From JAQVQN01 sp964428885 (GTDB lineage Bacteria; Verrucomicrobiota; Kiritimatiellia; RFP12; UBA1067), in NCBI GenBank assembly GCA_964428885.1, contig CAYRZP010000032.1, positions 1 through 18,656 on the forward strand: a stretch of DNA of 18,656 nt. Direction: 5' to 3'. Of this stretch, positions 5,122-13,062 are shown piece by piece. The notes under the pieces are model-generated. The model had not been told where the DNA came from and did no database searches. It was given only the letters and a program-made list of their open reading frames with translations. The position numbers and the translations under genes were made by a program. Every line of letters begins with the position of its first letter. Positions within the stretch are counted from its first letter, which is position 1.

Positions 5122-6306
5122 ATGAAACCACCATACAAGACCGTTCTTTTTCTGGGCGACGGCATGGCCGACGAGCCTGTGGCCGAGCTGGGCGGGCGCA
5201 CGCCGCTGCAGGCCGCGCACACACCGCACATGGACGCCATCGCGCGGCTGGGCCGCAGCGGGTCGATGCAGACGTTGCCGGCCGGGTTCCCGACTTCCAG
5301 CGACGTGGCCAACATGTCGGTGCTGGGTTGCGATCTGGCAACCGAGATGTGCGGGCGCGGGCCGCTCGAGGCCGCCAGTCAGGGCATCAAGCTGGGGCCG
5401 GACGACATTGCGTTCCGCATGAATCTGGTCACCGTCGACGGGAAAGGCATACTGCGCGATTTTTCGGGCGGACACATCGCCCAGGCCGACGCGGAAGAGG
5501 CGGTGCGTCTGCTGAACGAGAGGCTCGGCAGCGAGAAGGTGCGTTTTCACGCGGGCGTCAGCTACCGCAACCTGCTGGTGCTTTCCGGCCCGGAGTTCAG
5601 CGCGAACATCTCGTACGACAAACCCGACGACAACCACGGCGAGCCGGTGGCCAAGCACCTGCCGCGCACAAAGTCGACCGAGGGGATCCTTACCGCGGAA
5701 GTGCTGCGCGACCTGATCGCGCGCGCGGCGGAAGTGCTGAAGGGGCGTGAGGCCAACGGCATCTGGCCGTGGAGCGGCGGCAAGGCCGGGGCGCTCCACA
5801 ATCTCTGCGAACGTTACGGCGCGCGCGCGGCGGTGATCTCGGCCGTGGACGTTATTAACGGCCTGGGCGCGTGCATGGGCATGGACGTGATCCGGGTGCC
5901 GGGCGCGACCGGCTACATCGACACCGACTACGAGGGCAAGGCGGACGCCGCAGTCAAGGCGCTGGCGGACGGCTACGATTTCGTGTACCTGCACGTCGAG
6001 GCCATGGACGAGGTGTCGCACGCGCAGGATCTGCAGTTAAAGCTCCAGGCCATCGAGGATTTCGACCGGCGGCTGGTAGGACGGGTCATGGAGGCGGCCG
6101 GGCCGGACGTGGCGTACTGCGTGTTGCCGGACCATCCGGTGCCGCTGGCCACCGGCAAGCACACCCGCACCCCCGTGCCGGTGGCGGTCTACCAGCCCGG
6201 CGTGGAGCCGGACGGCGTGGAGAGCTTCGACGAAATCGCCGCGCCGAAAGGCGCGCTGGGGCGGCTTTGGGGCTCCAAGCTGATGGACCTGCTGCTCAAG
6301 GGTTAG
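5122..6306 (+). CDS. Cofactor-independent phosphoglycerate mutase, archaeal (apgM) type, or proposed homoserine kinase
   Basis: This 394-residue alkaline-phosphatase-superfamily enzyme belongs to the apgM type, which interconverts 2- and 3-phosphoglycerate. A closely related bacterial subgroup has been proposed as homoserine kinase, and the sequence alone does not settle the choice. Visible metal and catalytic motifs are FLGDGMAD (10-17), TSSDVANMS (58-66, with the likely phosphorylated Ser at 60), HVEAMDEVSH (291-300, D296 and H300), LPDHPVP (335-341) and H347. The length agrees with the roughly 400-residue family. An in-frame TGA at 5083-5085, after the gap, shows that the start is downstream, at ATG 5122. 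The stop lies 7 nt from the convergent gene's stop. No threonine-pathway gene is visible nearby. Confidence 0.9.
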   Translation: MKPPYKTVLFLGDGMADEPVAELGGRTPLQAAHTPHMDAIARLGRSGSMQTLPAGFPTSSDVANMSVLGCDLATEMCGRGPLEAASQGIKLGPDDIAFRMNLVTVDGKGILRDFSGGHIAQADAEEAVRLLNERLGSEKVRFHAGVSYRNLLVLSGPEFSANISYDKPDDNHGEPVAKHLPRTKSTEGILTAEVLRDLIARAAEVLKGREANGIWPWSGGKAGALHNLCERYGARAAVISAVDVINGLGACMGMDVIRVPGATGYIDTDYEGKADAAVKALADGYDFVYLHVEAMDEVSHAQDLQLKLQAIEDFDRRLVGRVMEAAGPDVAYCVLPDHPVPLATGKHTRTPVPVAVYQPGVEPDGVESFDEIAAPKGALGRLWGSKLMDLLLKG

Positions 6307-6313
6307 AGCGCAG

Positions 6314-7675
6314 TCAGCCCTCCAGGTTGTGGACATCGCGCGGCGTGCGCCCGAAAGTCTCTTCCATCTCCGCCCAGAACAGGCCGAGCCGGATCGTCAC
6401 GAAGGTCATAGCCACGGCAACCAGGATCGCGATCACGCCCATCTTGTATCCGCCCGTGCCCAGGTTAAGCATGATGAACAGTGCGCAGACCAGCGCGGCC
6501 AGGAAGACGGCCTGCCCGGCCAGCACGGCGTTGGGGCGGCGGCGCCAGGCGGCCAAGCCTTCCGCGTGGCCGCGCAGGGACTGCAAAACCGGCAGGACGG
6601 TGACCAGTAGCATGGCCTTTGTCGCCAGCGGGATATCGACCGCAGGCAGGTTCTGGACCGCTCCGAAATACCAGCGCGCCACGGCGGGTATCTGGCCGAT
6701 TAGCGGCACCAGCGAGAGCAGGCAGCCCGAGACCACGCCGAACAGAAAGACGCGGTGGTCGAGCTTGTGGCGCGGCGGGAAGGAGATCGCGACAGCCTGC
6801 ATGCGCAGCGCGGCGAAACCGACCGGGTTGACCACGCCCATGGTGATGTAGTGGATCGGCAACATGCGCGCCGGCTCCGGCGCGCGCGCGATGAAGGCGC
6901 CGATCATGAATCCCGAGACCGCCAGCAGCACTCCGCCGAAAGAGAGCGGCGTGCTGAACAGGAACTGGCCCTTGACGCCCGGGGGCGGTTCCGCGTCCGG
7001 CTGTAGTTCCTTGACGATCGGCCGGGCCATGAGGAAGGCGATGAGCGTCTCGAAGGCGATCGGCAGGGTGATGGCCAGCACGCCCATGCGGTGGCCGGTC
7101 CAGCCGAAACGCACAAAAAACGGGACAAGCGCCGCGGTGAGGCCGATCCGGAAAAGTGTGGTCAGGTTCACGGCCAGGCCGGCCCGCGCGTTGTACAGCG
7201 CCACCAGCGGCTGGTTGCGCATCACCAAGAGGATCAGCATGGGGACGCTCAAGAGCAGGACCTCGCCGGCGACTTTGTCCATGGGGCTCTGCAGGCCGAG
7301 CACGGTCCGGAAAATCAATCCGTTGCACGGCGGGGCGAAGACCAGCAGTTGCAGCAAGGCCAGGAACAGGCAGAAGTTCCGGTTCAGCACACTGAACTGG
7401 CGGAAGCCTTCGACACCGCGTCCGAACACCATGCCGGTGGTCAGCATGCCGCCGCTGAGCGCCACGATCACGAACATGACAGCCAGGCCCTGCGCGAAGG
7501 CGGCGAGGTCGACCACGCCGTTGCCGCCGTGCGACACGACCGCCGCCACCAGCGGATAAGTGAGGCTTTGGGAGAGCGCCTGGATCAGCAGCGGAACGTA
7601 AAATTTTGTGGCGCGCCACGGCGTGTATTCATCCGTCGTCGCTCCGTAACCTGAAAAAGGTTGCATGTCGCACAT
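6314..7675 (-). CDS. MOP/MATE-superfamily membrane protein, ANKH-like
   Basis: This is a roughly 453-residue polytopic inner-membrane protein with about 12 hydrophobic segments, built as two similar halves typical of the MOP flippase superfamily. Three things resemble the eukaryotic ANKH family (which moves ATP/pyrophosphate or citrate) as I remember it: the N-terminal FYVPLLIQALSQSLTYPLV; a second-half segment around ITMGVVNPVGFAALRMQAVA; and LPVLQSLRGHAEGLAAWRR. This is fold-level resemblance only, and the substrate is unknown. Start candidates are ATG 7675 and ATG 7666, neither with a strong SD. A longer frame reaching 8266 is rejected because it runs through the opposite-strand transporter gene. 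It is divergent from the Na/Pi transporter and convergent with the mutase. Confidence 0.75.
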   Translation of the reverse strand: MCDMQPFSGYGATTDEYTPWRATKFYVPLLIQALSQSLTYPLVAAVVSHGGNGVVDLAAFAQGLAVMFVIVALSGGMLTTGMVFGRGVEGFRQFSVLNRNFCLFLALLQLLVFAPPCNGLIFRTVLGLQSPMDKVAGEVLLLSVPMLILLVMRNQPLVALYNARAGLAVNLTTLFRIGLTAALVPFFVRFGWTGHRMGVLAITLPIAFETLIAFLMARPIVKELQPDAEPPPGVKGQFLFSTPLSFGGVLLAVSGFMIGAFIARAPEPARMLPIHYITMGVVNPVGFAALRMQAVAISFPPRHKLDHRVFLFGVVSGCLLSLVPLIGQIPAVARWYFGAVQNLPAVDIPLATKAMLLVTVLPVLQSLRGHAEGLAAWRRRPNAVLAGQAVFLAALVCALFIMLNLGTGGYKMGVIAILVAVAMTFVTIRLGLFWAEMEETFGRTPRDVHNLEG

Positions 7676-7715
7676 GATAGCAGGACGGTCAAAAATTAGA
7701 ATCCTTTTTTGATGG

Positions 7716-7744
7716 TTTTCAGGGCGGCCAGCCTTTATCATAAT
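7716..7744 (+). promoter_or_regulatory. Possible promoter of the Na/Pi transporter gene
   Basis: TTTTCA (7716-7721) and CATAAT (7739-7744) are 17 bp apart in an AT-rich stretch between two divergent genes, 35 nt before the ATG at 7779. The -35 box is a partial match to the sigma-70 consensus. No clear promoter was picked out for the minus-strand gene. Confidence 0.3.
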
Positions 7745-7778
7745 TGGCAGTTTTACCAAAAAAGGCGAGGGATGTGCT

Positions 7779-10208
7779 ATGCCTGTGTACGGACGTTTTT
7801 TCAGCGGCTTATTGGTTGTTCCTGTTATCCTGTTCGCATTGGTGTTTACTGGGTGCGACCGGAGACCCCGCGGTTTAGAGCCTGCTAAAATCGTTTCTAT
7901 CACGCCCGAGACGCAGATCGGGGGTACCGGCGAGACGCTTGTCAAGAATGTGCGTGTCGAACTGCTCAGCAATGTTATACCCGGTATGTTGGGGGGCAAA
8001 GGCGAGCCGCATTCGCTGGCGGGGTTCAGGCTCATGGCTGCGCCGGTTGACGCGGAGTCCGGCCTGAAAGCGACACCGTCTGAAGGGGTCACGGACGCTG
8101 GCGGCAATTTCGAGTTCAGCGTCACGCTCGGCAACCGGTTCGGCGACCAGTATCTGGACGTATTCTGCGCCGATGCGCCGGAGATCAGAAAGCGTCTGCG
8201 TTTCGTGGCGGGCGCGGTTATCGAAAACGACCGGCAGGAAGTCGCGGCCGGTGATGCTCTGGCCAAGCCGTTTCGGGTGCGGTTGACAGGTCCGGATCAA
8301 AAGCCGCTGACGGATGTTCCGGTGTACTTCACGCTCTCCCGGCAGCCCGGCAAGGCCGGGCGTCTCAGTAAGAACATGGCGCTGACCGACAGCGGCGGCG
8401 TGGCCGAGGTGGGGCTGAAGACCGACAGCCGGGCCACCGGCAACTATGAGATCAATGTCGAGGTCGCCGACCCCGTGCGCGGGCTCTTTGCCCGTCCGTT
8501 CTACGGCGAGGCGGTCGCGCTGTGTCCGATAGGTGTCATCATCGTCGTGCTGGGCGGATTAGCCATATTCATCTTCGGCATGACGCTGATGAGCGATGGC
8601 CTGCAGCAGGTGGCAGGCAGCAAGATGAAGGCCGCGCTGGCTTACATCACGCGCAACCGGGTCACCGCGATCATGGCCGGCACGTTTGTGACAGCTCTGG
8701 TCCAGTCATCCAGCGCGACCACGGTCATGACGGTCGGCTTCGTGAACGCCGGGCTGTTGACCCTGCGGCAAGCCATCGGTGTGATCTTCGGCGCGAACAT
8801 CGGCACCACCGTGACCGGTCAGATGATCTCTTTCAAGCTCGACGCGCTGGCATTGCCCGCGACGATCATCGGCGTGAGCCTGCTGATTCTAGCCCGCAAG
8901 GATACGCTGCAGGGGATCGCGCGATCCATTCTGGGCATCGGCCTATTGTTCTTCGGCATGACCATGATGTCGGATGAATTGACCAAGGTCAGCGCCTTCC
9001 CATCCTTCGTGCGCTTCTTCCACACGTTCGACTGCACACCGGCGTCTGCCGGAGCCAACATGCCGATCACGTCGGTTTTGGGAGCGGTCGGCATCGGCAC
9101 CGCGCTGACGTGCCTGGTGCAGAGTAGCGCGGCCACCATCGGACTTACCATCGCCCTGGCCAACAGCGGGCTGCTCTCGATTTGGACCGCGATCCCGATC
9201 GTGCTGGGCGACAACATCGGGACCACCATCACGGCCATTTTAGCCGCGCTCAACGCCAACCGCACCGCACGGCAGACGGCTATGGCACACTCCATGTTCA
9301 ACATTCTGGGCACGGTTGTGATGATCCTCTTGTTTTATTGCCACATTGACGGCATTCCCTGTTTTCTGTTCCTGGTCAACAACGTGACATCCGGAAACGT
9401 GTTGTTAGGCGAGAATATCGGGCGCCACGTGGCCATGTCGCACACGCTCTTCAACGTGATGAATGTGTTTCTGATGACACCGTTCATCGGCACGCTCGCC
9501 TGGATCTGCGAGCACATACTGCCCGGCAAGAAAGTGACTACCCGCACGGTGCATCTTGAAATGAACCTGCTCAACACCCCGCCGCTGGCGTTGTTCTGCG
9601 CGATGCGCGCGCTGGGCGACATGACCGAGACGGCATGGAACGCCGCCGCCATGGCCTTGCGCGGCTACAAAGATGGCGCCCCCGCCGACATTAACGCTAT
9701 CCAAAAGATAGAAGATCAGGTTGATGAAAGACAAGAGGCCATCATGGACTATCTGGTCCAGCTCGCCCGCAAGGAGATTTCGGAACAGCAGGCCGCAGCC
9801 ATACCCGTGCTGATGCACTGCGTCAACGACGCCGAACGCATTTCCGATCTGGCGCTGTTAGTCGCCAAGCGTTCGGCCTCGCAGGCTTCGGTGTCGACCC
9901 AACTGTCAGAAACAGCCCACAAGGAACTGGATGTCCTTATGGAAAAGGCCACGATCATCGCAGACCTTACCCGCGAAAGCCTGCAGGACGGACGCCTGCT
10001 GGCCAAAGCGGTTGAAGTGGTGGTCAAGGATCTGGAGGGGGTGGCGCAAAAATCGATGGAAAGCCATGTTGACCGCCTCCAGAAAGGGCGCTGCACACCA
10101 GAGCGCGGCCTGGTCTATGTCGAGGTGATCGGCGCGATCGAGAACATCGTGCGCCACCTTGAGAACATCGCGCAGCGATCGGATCTTTTGACCGAAGCGG
10201 CTAGCTGA
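7779..10208 (+). CDS. Na+/phosphate cotransporter with Ig-like N-terminal and PhoU-like C-terminal domains
   Basis: This 809-residue protein is a NptA/PhoU-type Na/Pi cotransporter, expected to import phosphate, or control it, across the inner membrane. Residues 1-26 form a signal with a lipobox-like VFTGC (Cys26). Residues 27 to about 245 are a periplasmic region with probable Ig-like beta domains (VTDAGGNFEFSVTL, VPVYFTLSRQPGKAG, then GVAEVGLKTDSRATGNYEI). The membrane core holds the family's inverted repeat: VQSSSATTVMT (Q309) with ANIGTTVTG, then VQSSAATIGLT (Q448) with DNIGTTITA. The region from about 620 to 809 is a soluble helical PhoU-like domain. GGCGAGGG lies 7 nt before the ATG. 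The core is family-typical; the long N-terminal domain with a lipobox is less common. Confidence 0.9.
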   Translation: MPVYGRFFSGLLVVPVILFALVFTGCDRRPRGLEPAKIVSITPETQIGGTGETLVKNVRVELLSNVIPGMLGGKGEPHSLAGFRLMAAPVDAESGLKATPSEGVTDAGGNFEFSVTLGNRFGDQYLDVFCADAPEIRKRLRFVAGAVIENDRQEVAAGDALAKPFRVRLTGPDQKPLTDVPVYFTLSRQPGKAGRLSKNMALTDSGGVAEVGLKTDSRATGNYEINVEVADPVRGLFARPFYGEAVALCPIGVIIVVLGGLAIFIFGMTLMSDGLQQVAGSKMKAALAYITRNRVTAIMAGTFVTALVQSSSATTVMTVGFVNAGLLTLRQAIGVIFGANIGTTVTGQMISFKLDALALPATIIGVSLLILARKDTLQGIARSILGIGLLFFGMTMMSDELTKVSAFPSFVRFFHTFDCTPASAGANMPITSVLGAVGIGTALTCLVQSSAATIGLTIALANSGLLSIWTAIPIVLGDNIGTTITAILAALNANRTARQTAMAHSMFNILGTVVMILLFYCHIDGIPCFLFLVNNVTSGNVLLGENIGRHVAMSHTLFNVMNVFLMTPFIGTLAWICEHILPGKKVTTRTVHLEMNLLNTPPLALFCAMRALGDMTETAWNAAAMALRGYKDGAPADINAIQKIEDQVDERQEAIMDYLVQLARKEISEQQAAAIPVLMHCVNDAERISDLALLVAKRSASQASVSTQLSETAHKELDVLMEKATIIADLTRESLQDGRLLAKAVEVVVKDLEGVAQKSMESHVDRLQKGRCTPERGLVYVEVIGAIENIVRHLENIAQRSDLLTEAAS

Positions 10209-10248
10209 GGCCGGCAGCCGTCTGATGCAGAGGCACAGCGCCGTCATC

Positions 10249-10268
10249 GCGGGCAGGCGCCTGCCCGC
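10249..10268. repeat. Perfect 20-bp palindrome
   Basis: GCGGGCAGGC (10249-10258) is followed directly by its exact reverse complement, GCCTGCCCGC (10259-10268). As RNA it can form an 8-bp stem with a GCGC loop. It lies 40 nt past the transporter stop and 6 nt before the SD of the next gene. It has no T-tract, so it may be a protein-binding operator, an RNA structure at the ribosome site or a REP-like element. Confidence 0.7.
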
Positions 10269-10274
10269 ATGTTT

Positions 10275-10281
10275 CAGGAGG
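10275..10281 (+). promoter_or_regulatory. Shine-Dalgarno site fixing the HEGFH protein start
   Basis: CAGGAGG lies 6 nt before the ATG at 10288, a near-ideal site. It supports this start over the in-frame ATG at 10225, whose reading frame would run through the 20-bp palindrome. Confidence 0.75.
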
Positions 10282-10287
10282 CCTGGG

Positions 10288-11952
10288 ATGAGCACTGTTT
10301 TTAACAGACAGACAGGCGGATGCTTTCTTGCGCGGTTTGCCCGCACCGTCTTGTTGGCATCGTCAGTGGCGCTGCCGCGGCTGCCTTCATTGGCCGCGCC
10401 CTCGTTCCGCGCCGACAAGAACTACCCCGAGATCGGCTTGCGTATGCGTGTGCTCGGAGGGGCAGTGCCGGAGCCGTTGCCCACGCACAAGACCTACAGC
10501 TACACTTTCACGCGCGGCAGCGAGAGTTTCAAGAAAGACATGTTCGAGGTGCGCGAGCTTTGGTACGCCACGCAAAACGCCGGGCAGTGGCGCGACAACG
10601 CGGGCAATGTTCTGATCCTCGGGCGGGCCACACGCCTGCTGCCGCGGGTCGGGTCGGGCACCGGACATGTGCCGCGCGAAGATTTCGATGCGGCGATGGC
10701 CGGCCCGGCCACGGAGTTTGCTCCGGAGAACAACACATCCCTGACGGCGTGGGTCAAGGATTTTTCCGGCTGCACCCCGCTTCAGCCGGAGAGCCTGCGC
10801 ACCGGATTCAACTTGACCCGCGCGCTGTTTTTTCCGGTCGAGGAAGCCGCCACGCTGGTTTACGCCTTTCGCGCCAAGACCCGCCTGCCGGACGGCAAGA
10901 CCGTGCCTTCGGACTGGTTCTGCGCCGTGGTCAAGATCAATGACGGCACCCTGAAAAGCAAGGCCCGCAAAGATTTTGAAACGCAATTCCTCGCAAACGT
11001 GACAGCCTTGCCGCAGTCCGGTTGGGCCGCTGCCGCGGCCGACGTCGCTACCAAACCGGGCGTTCTGACATCTGCGTTGCCGGATGCGGCAAACATACCG
11101 GAGCATCCCAGCCGCACGGCCGCGCGTAAAAGCGTCGCCAACATGAAGGGGTGGTGGTATGCCGAGACGCCCGAATACATCTTTCTTTCGGACATGCGCA
11201 GTGTCGCCGGCAAGACCATGGTGCGCGAGCTGCAAAAAAACATGCCGGCGCTGCGCGGCGCTTTCATGCGCCTGATACCGCCATTCGCCGCCGACACCGA
11301 CGTCAGCGTCGTGCGCGTCTATGAAGAGCCGGAAGCGTATAAGCAGTATGTGGGCAAAGACCATGAGTGGAGCGCCGGGCTATGGTCGCCGATGCGGCGT
11401 GAGCTGGTGATCCTTGCGCAAGGCAAAGACCGCGCGCAGACCATAAGCGTCATCACGCACGAAGGTTTCCACCAATATCTTTTCTATGCCTGCAACATGA
11501 TTCCCAACGCCGTGTGGTACAACGAGGGGCACGCCTGTTTCTTCGAGACAGCCAAGATTGACAGCCGCGGGCATGTCGCGATAGACGAGAACGAGCGCGT
11601 CGGCCACCTGGAACGCGATCTGGACGCTGCGGTGGCGCTGCTGCCGAAACTGCTGAGATACGATCACGACGGATTCTACAACTGTTCAGAGCGGCAGCGC
11701 GCTCTCAACTACACCACCGCCTGGGCCTTGATATACTTCTTGCGCAAGGGCGTTCCCGCGGGAAAGCTGGAAGCCTACGCGGGCATTCTTGACGCGTACC
11801 TGAAAAGTTTGGCGTCCGCCAAGGACGCCGCCGCCGCCACTCAAGCCGCTTTCGGAAACGTCGACATGCCGGATTTGCAGAAAGCCTTCGCAGACTTCTG
11901 GCGGCGCGGCAGGAGTTCCGCCCGGCGCTTGGATCTCTTCGCCAAACCATGA
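10288..11952 (+). CDS. Secreted putative zinc metallopeptidase (HEGFH motif), unassigned family
   Basis: This 554-residue protein has a signal peptide (basic FLARFARTVLLASSVALPRLPSLA, probable cleavage near residue 37) and so is probably periplasmic or secreted. Near the C-terminus is a gluzincin-like zinc site: H391-E-G-F-H395 in TISVITHEGFHQYLF, then WYNEGHACFFE with E413 as a probable third ligand 18 residues on. This HExxH plus NEG.A arrangement recalls DUF1570 or peptidase-MA-like families, but I did not recognise the long N-terminal half (about 40-300). Downstream Tyr/Leu-rich helices (LNYTTAWALIYFLRKG) also fit such families. The start follows CAGGAGG. The gene stands between the Na/Pi transporter and fmt, with gaps of 79 and 111 nt. 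The substrate is unknown. Confidence 0.78.
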   Translation: MSTVFNRQTGGCFLARFARTVLLASSVALPRLPSLAAPSFRADKNYPEIGLRMRVLGGAVPEPLPTHKTYSYTFTRGSESFKKDMFEVRELWYATQNAGQWRDNAGNVLILGRATRLLPRVGSGTGHVPREDFDAAMAGPATEFAPENNTSLTAWVKDFSGCTPLQPESLRTGFNLTRALFFPVEEAATLVYAFRAKTRLPDGKTVPSDWFCAVVKINDGTLKSKARKDFETQFLANVTALPQSGWAAAAADVATKPGVLTSALPDAANIPEHPSRTAARKSVANMKGWWYAETPEYIFLSDMRSVAGKTMVRELQKNMPALRGAFMRLIPPFAADTDVSVVRVYEEPEAYKQYVGKDHEWSAGLWSPMRRELVILAQGKDRAQTISVITHEGFHQYLFYACNMIPNAVWYNEGHACFFETAKIDSRGHVAIDENERVGHLERDLDAAVALLPKLLRYDHDGFYNCSERQRALNYTTAWALIYFLRKGVPAGKLEAYAGILDAYLKSLASAKDAAAATQAAFGNVDMPDLQKAFADFWRRGRSSARRLDLFAKP

Positions 11953-12063
11953 TGAACGGGGCCAGTTCCGCAGTTGAATCCACGTGTCTTATTTTTTCGG
12001 TGCGCCGTATTTCCGGCCATGTGATAACATATCTCCCGCTTGCTGTCTTACAGGGATACGTCA
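11953..12063. other. Intergenic region before the fmt operon
   Basis: These 111 nt carry no gene. They are the only sizeable gap before the six-gene run that starts with fmt, so the operon promoter is probably here. TGTGATAAC at 12020-12028 looks like an extended -10 element, but there is no good -35 at the right distance. Confidence 0.3.
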
Positions 12064-13062
12064 ATGCGCATTGTCTTCATGGGTTCTTCAGAAGCCTCGG
12101 CTTACACGTTGCGCGCGATTTTGAAATCGCCGCTGCTGAAAGTCGTCGGCATGGTGACGCAGCCGGACCGGCCTTCGGGCCGGCGGCAGCGCTTCACCCC
12201 CTGCCCGTGCAAGGCTTACGCGATCCAGTGCGGGGTCGAGCCGATCGTGTGTCCGGAGAAGGTCAACGCGCCCGAGGCGATCGAACAGATAGCCGGGTTC
12301 AAGCCCGATGTGATCGTGGTGGTGGCGTTCGGCCAGTTCCTCGGCAAGCGGCTGCTGGCGCTGCCGCCGCGCGGCTGCGTCAACGGGCATTTTTCGCTGT
12401 TGCCGAAGTACCGCGGCGCGGCGCCGGTGCAGGCCGCGATCGCGGCGGGGGACGAGGTGACGGGCGTCACGATCATGCGTATGGCGGAGGGCATGGATGA
12501 CGGCGACATGCTGCTGCAGGCGATCGAGCCGATTTGCTCCGATGACACGGCAGTGACACTGATGGACCGGCTCGCGATCCTGAACGCGGTCACGATGGTC
12601 AAGGCTTTGAAGCTGATGATCGCTGGCGGCTTGGAGGGCAAGCCGCAAAACCACGCTTTGGCGACTTATGCCCACAAGATGCAGAAGGCGGACGGGTTGA
12701 TCGGCTGGGAGCTGCCCGCCGCCGTGATCGAGCGGCGGGTGCGCGCTTACGATCCTTGGCCGGGAGCCTTCACGTTTCTGCCTGAACATTTGCGCAAGCC
12801 CGGCTGGACGGGGCGCATCAAAGTGCTGCAGGCGGAAATTCTGAGGGTTCTGCCGGATGGGATGCGTTCCGGTTTGGCGCCGGGCACGGTCTGCGGGCTA
12901 GCGCCGTCAGGGCCGGTCGTGGCAACGGCAGACAAGGCTTTGTGCCTGACGGCTGTGCAGCCGGACGGCAGCAGGCGCATGGACGGCAAATCATTTCTTA
13001 ACGGGCACCCGCTGGTTATAGGAGACCGGTTCTCGGGTGCGCCGGAGGGGGTGCAGACATGA
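12064..13062 (+). CDS. fmt: Methionyl-tRNA formyltransferase
   Basis: Fmt formylates the initiator Met-tRNA with 10-formyltetrahydrofolate, in the cytoplasm. The 332 residues fit the family's usual 310-330. The N-terminus MRIVFMGSSEAS matches the usual start, and ATG 12064 is preferred over in-frame ATG 12040 for that reason. Catalytic residues are seen in NGHFSLLPKYRGAAPVQ (N107, H109) and GMDDGDML (D145). VTQPDRPSGR is at about 39-48, and the C-terminal oligonucleotide-binding-like domain begins near AYDPWPGAF. The common partner def is not in view. The last 4 nt (ATGA) overlap the M48 gene, which indicates translational coupling. Confidence 0.95.
   Translation: MRIVFMGSSEASAYTLRAILKSPLLKVVGMVTQPDRPSGRRQRFTPCPCKAYAIQCGVEPIVCPEKVNAPEAIEQIAGFKPDVIVVVAFGQFLGKRLLALPPRGCVNGHFSLLPKYRGAAPVQAAIAAGDEVTGVTIMRMAEGMDDGDMLLQAIEPICSDDTAVTLMDRLAILNAVTMVKALKLMIAGGLEGKPQNHALATYAHKMQKADGLIGWELPAAVIERRVRAYDPWPGAFTFLPEHLRKPGWTGRIKVLQAEILRVLPDGMRSGLAPGTVCGLAPSGPVVATADKALCLTAVQPDGSRRMDGKSFLNGHPLVIGDRFSGAPEGVQT

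Noticed and set aside
4966..5125. Continuation of the TM1266-type frame through the gap to 5125
   Set aside because: The gap length is arbitrary, so any frame across it is meaningless. The family is also shorter than that product.
4211..6021. Minus-strand open frames of 376 and 484 codons crossing the N gap
   Set aside because: They are open only because N is read as any residue. They are antisense to proC and the mutase, and have no motif.
7676..8266. N-terminal extension of the ANKH-like protein to 650 residues
   Set aside because: The extension would run antisense through the start of the Na/Pi transporter and is low-complexity and hydrophilic. The membrane protein proper begins near 7675.
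10387..11364. Minus-strand open frame of 325 codons opposite the HEGFH protein
   Set aside because: It is antisense to a gene with a strong SD, signal peptide and zinc motif. The translated product is Arg/His/Gly-rich without domains.
12088..12789. Minus-strand open frame opposite fmt
   Set aside because: It is a shadow of a clear fmt gene.
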